From assembly GCA_946699065.1 (NCBI GenBank), contig CAMPDV010000525.1, forward strand, positions 183,609 to 247,608: a stretch of DNA of 64,000 bases, given 5' to 3'. This DNA comes from Loxodes magnus (taxonomy: Eukaryota; Ciliophora; Karyorelictea; Loxodida; Loxodidae). Positions 61,201-64,000 of this stretch are shown here, one piece after another. The notes beneath the pieces are model-generated. The model saw nothing but the letters and a program-made list of their open reading frames with translations. It did no database searches and was not told the origin of the DNA. A program made the position numbers and the translations under genes. How positions within the stretch are numbered: the first letter of the stretch is position 1; every line of letters starts with the position of its first letter.

Positions 61201-64000
61201 GAAAAGAAGATAGAATTTCAGTTTTGAGAGTATGCTTTGAGAAGTAATAAGTATTTAGAAAAGTGAAGAAGTAAAGTAAGAAAAGAAGATAGAATTTCAG
61301 TTTTGAGAGTATGCTTTGAGAAGTAATAAGTATTTAGAAAAGTGAAGATGTAAAGTAAGAAAAGAAGATAGAATTTCAGTTTTGAGAGTATGCTTTGAGA
61401 AGTAATAAGTATTTAGAAAAGTGAAGATGTAAAGTAAGAAAAGAAGATAGAATTTCAGTTTTGAGAGTATGCTTTGAGAAGTAATAAGTATTTAGAAAAG
61501 TGAAGAAGTAAAGTAAGAAAAGAAGATAGAATTTCAGTTTTAAGGAGTATGCTTTGAGAAGTAATAAGTATTTAGAAAAGTGAGGATGTAAAGTAAGAAA
61601 AGAAGATAGAATTTCAGTTTTAAGTATTAACTTTGAGAAGTAATAAGTATTAGAAAAGTGAAGAAGTAAAGTAAGAAAAGAAGATAGAATTTCAGTTTTG
61701 AGAGTATGCTTTGAGAAGTAATAAGTATTTATAAAAGTGAAGAAGTAAAGTAAGAAAAGAAGATAGAATTTCAGTTTTGAGAGTATGCTTTGAGAAGTAA
61801 TAAGTATTTAGAAAAGTGAAGATGTAAAGTAAGAAAAGAAGATAGAATTTCAGTTTTGAGAGTATGCTTTGAGAAGTAATAAGTATTTAGAAAAGTGAGG
61901 AAGTAAAGTAAGAAAAGAAGATAGAATTTCAGTTTTAAGGAGTATGCTTTGAGAAGTAATAAGTATTTAGAAAAGTGAGGATGTAAAGTAAGAAAAGAAG
62001 ATAGAATTTCAGTTTTAAGTATTAACTTTGAGAAGTAATAAGTATTAGAAAAGTGAAGAAGTAAAGTAAGAAAAGAAGATAGAATTTCAGTTTTGAGAGT
62101 ATGCTTTGAGAAGTAATAAGTATTTATAAAAGTGAAGAAGTAAAGTAAGAAAAGAAGATAGAATTTCAGTTTTAAGGAGTATGCTTTGAGAAGTAATAAG
62201 TATTTTGAAAAGTGAAGAAGTAAAGTAAGAAAAAGAAGATAGCATTTCAGTTTTAAGGAGTATGCTTTGAGAAGTAATAAGTATTTAGAAAAGTGAAGAA
62301 GTAAAGTAAGAAAAGAAGATAGAATTTCAGTTTTGAGAGTATGCTTTGAGAAGTAATAAGTATTTAGAAAAGTGAAGAAGTAAAGTAAGAAAAGAAGATA
62401 GAATTTCAGTTTTGAGAGTATGCTTTGAGAAGTAATAAGTATTAGAAAAGTGAAGAAGTAAAGTAAGAAAAGAAGATAGAATTTCAGTTTTAAGTATTAA
62501 CTTTGAGAAGTAATAAGTATTTAGAAAAGTGAGGATGTAAAGTAAGAAAAGAAGATAGAATTTCAGTTTTAAGGAGTATGCTTTGAGAAGTAATAAGTAT
62601 TTAGAAAAGTGAGGATGTAAAGTAAGAAAAGAAGATAGAATTTCAGTTTTAAGTATTAACTTTGAGAAGTAATAAGTATTTAGAAAAGTGAGGATGTAAA
62701 GTAAGAAAAGAAGATAGAATTTCAGTTTTAAGGAGTATGCTTTGAGAAGTAATAAGTATTTAGAAAAGTGAGGAAGTAAAGTAAGAAAAGAAGATAGAAT
62801 TTCAGTTTTAAGGAGTATGCTTTGAGAAGTAATAAGTATTTAGAAAAGTGAGGATGTAAAGTAAGAAAAGAAGATAGAATTTCAGTTTTAAGTATTAACT
62901 TTGAGAAGTAATAAGTATTTAGAAAAGTGAAGAAGTAAAGTAAGAAAAGAAGATAGAATTTCAGTTTTGAGAGTATGCTTTGAGAAGTAATAAGTATTTA
63001 GAAAAGTGAAGAAGTAAAGTAAGAAAAGAAGATAGAATTTCAGTTTTGAGAGTATGCTTTGAGAAGTAATAAGTATTTAGAAAAGTGAGGATGTAAAGTA
63101 AGAAAAGAAGATAGAATTTCAGTTTTGAGAGTATGCTTTGAGAAGTAATAAGTATTTATAAAAGTGAAGAAGTAAAGTAAGAAAAGAAGATAGAATTTCA
63201 GTTTTGAGAGTATGCTTTGAGAAGTAATAAGTATTTAGAAAAGTGAAGAAGTAAAGTAAGAAAAGAAGATAGAATTTCAGTTTTGAGAGTATGCTTTGAG
63301 AAGTAATAAGTATTTAGAAAAGTGAAGAAGTAAAGTAAGAAAAGAAGATAGAATTTCAGTTTTAAGTATTAACTTTGAGAAGTAATAAGTATTTATAAAA
63401 GTGAAGAAGTAAAGTAAGAAAAGAAGATAGAATTTCAGTTTTAAGGAGTATGCTTTGAGAAGTAATAAGTATTTAGAAAAGTGAAGAAGTAAAGTAAGAA
63501 AAGAAGATAGAATTTCAGTTTTAAGGAGTATGCTTTGAGAAGTAATAAGTATTTAGAAAAGTGAAGAAGTAAAGTAAGAAAAGAAGATAGAATTTCAGTT
63601 TTAAGTATTAACTTTGAGAAGTAATAAGTATTTAGAAAAGTGAAGAAGTAAAGTAAGAAAAGAAGATAGAATTTCAGTTTTGAGAGTATGCTTTGAGAAG
63701 TAATAAGTATTAGAAAAGTGAAGAAGTAAAGTAAGAAAAGAAGATAGAATTTCAGTTTTAAGTATTAACTTTGAGAAGTAATAAGTATTTAGAAAAGTGA
63801 GGATGTAAAGTAAGAAAAGAAGATAGAATTTCAGTTTTAAGGAGTATGCTTTGAGAAGTAATAAGTATTTTGAAAAGTGAAGAAGTAAAGTAAGAAAAAG
63901 AAGATAGCATTTCAGTTTTAAGGAGTATGCTTTGAGAAGTGATAAGTATTTAGAAAAGTGAATAAGTAAAGTAAGAAAAGAAGAAAGAATTTCAGTTTTA
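58200..64000 (+). repeat. Satellite zone 4: return of A/B/C types, continues beyond window
   Basis: A, B and C monomers resemble zone 2, but no F or E units were seen. Two G-type units lie at about 60709-60800. A unit with an extra A, GAAAAAGAAGATAGCATTTC, occurs at about 62229 and again at about 63894. G-type sequence starts once more at 63939 and runs to the edge, so another G block may lie to the right. Confidence 0.85.

Larger units (their letters stand above)
2041..64000 (+). repeat. Giant satellite array, about 80-bp monomer, about 780 copies
   Basis: All monomers lie head to tail in one orientation, with no foreign insert visible over 62 kb. The commonest type is 80 bp; by hand count it has A37 G19 T22 C2. 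Two boxes are nearly invariant: AAGTAAAGTAAGAAAAGAAG and, in most types, CTTTGAGAAGTAATAAG. The segment between TTTCAGTTT and the second box varies and defines the subfamilies. A has TTAAGGAGTATG, B has TTAAGTATTAA, and C has TGAGAGTATG. D has AAAAGAATATG or AAAATAATATG, and E has CATATAAAAGAAGTTAGTG. F has a shortened AGAGATTGTTTTGAG, and G has GTGATAAG plus GTGAATAAG. Single-base changes (TATTTAG or TATTAG) give lengths of 77-80 bp. The array continues past the right edge. Confidence 0.98.

Noticed and set aside
2041..64000. CRISPR array
   Set aside because: The units are contiguous, with related sequence over the whole period. There are no unique spacers, no leader and no cas gene.
1..64000. 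tRNA, rRNA or other structured RNA gene
   Set aside because: I looked on both strands of the non-satellite part and at the monomer and found no cloverleaf or conserved rRNA core.
2041..64000. Telomeric repeat or subtelomere
   Set aside because: There is no short G-rich telomere unit at either edge, and an 80-bp monomer is not a telomere repeat. The array runs off the right edge, so a chromosome end further right cannot be ruled out.
2041..64000. A-tract phased bent DNA
   Set aside because: Centres of the A/T tracts in the consensus are spaced irregularly (about 6 to 13.5 bp), not near a steady 10-10.5 bp, so strong in-phase curvature is not supported by this reading.
2041..64000. Triplex-forming mirror repeats
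   Set aside because: Short mirrors exist (AAGAAAAGAA, TGAAGAAGT), but purine runs are broken by T every few bases. The longest pure purine mirror is only about 10 bp, too short to claim.

Overview
This 64 kb window contains no gene that I can support. At least 61.9 kb of it (2041 to the right edge) is one uninterrupted, head-to-tail tandem array of an AT-rich monomer of about 80 bp (range about 77-80 bp), which works out at roughly 780 copies by length divided by period. The array runs off the right edge, so its full size is unknown.

Layout: 1-174 is a short mixed-composition stretch with two small hairpins and the only ordinary C content in the window. 168-1070 holds three progressively decayed copies of a dispersed repeat with a conserved G-rich core; the first copy carries a 21-bp T/G-rich minisatellite (336-565). 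1071-1845 is very A-rich with no gene visible. 1855-2040 holds two long (93 bp), diverged edge units of the array. 2041-10590 is satellite zone 1, 80-bp monomers with several subfamilies seen almost nowhere else. 10590-55930 is zone 2, an A/B/C/F monomer mixture built into higher-order repeats from about 240 bp to about 4.6 kb. 55931-58200 is zone 3, a block of a distinct G subfamily. 58200-64000 returns to the zone-2 types, with isolated G units at 60709-60800 and from 63939 onward.

Organism: not determinable from sequence alone. A hand count of the commonest monomer gives A37 G19 T22 C2 (26% GC, 70% purine on the + strand). C depletion on the + strand continues through unrelated flanking sequence (about 241-1845), so it is not only a property of the repeat. 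Strand-wide skew of this kind fits an asymmetrically replicated or transcribed organelle molecule. The divergent region of a kinetoplastid maxicircle is one candidate, but I saw no rRNA, no mitochondrial gene and no GGGGTTGGTGTA block, so this is a weak hypothesis. An AT-rich nuclear satellite is the main alternative.

There is no pathway or operon to describe. The biology on show is array evolution: edge decay, subfamily zoning, nested segmental duplications, chimeric monomers and one zone-1 island displaced into zone 2.
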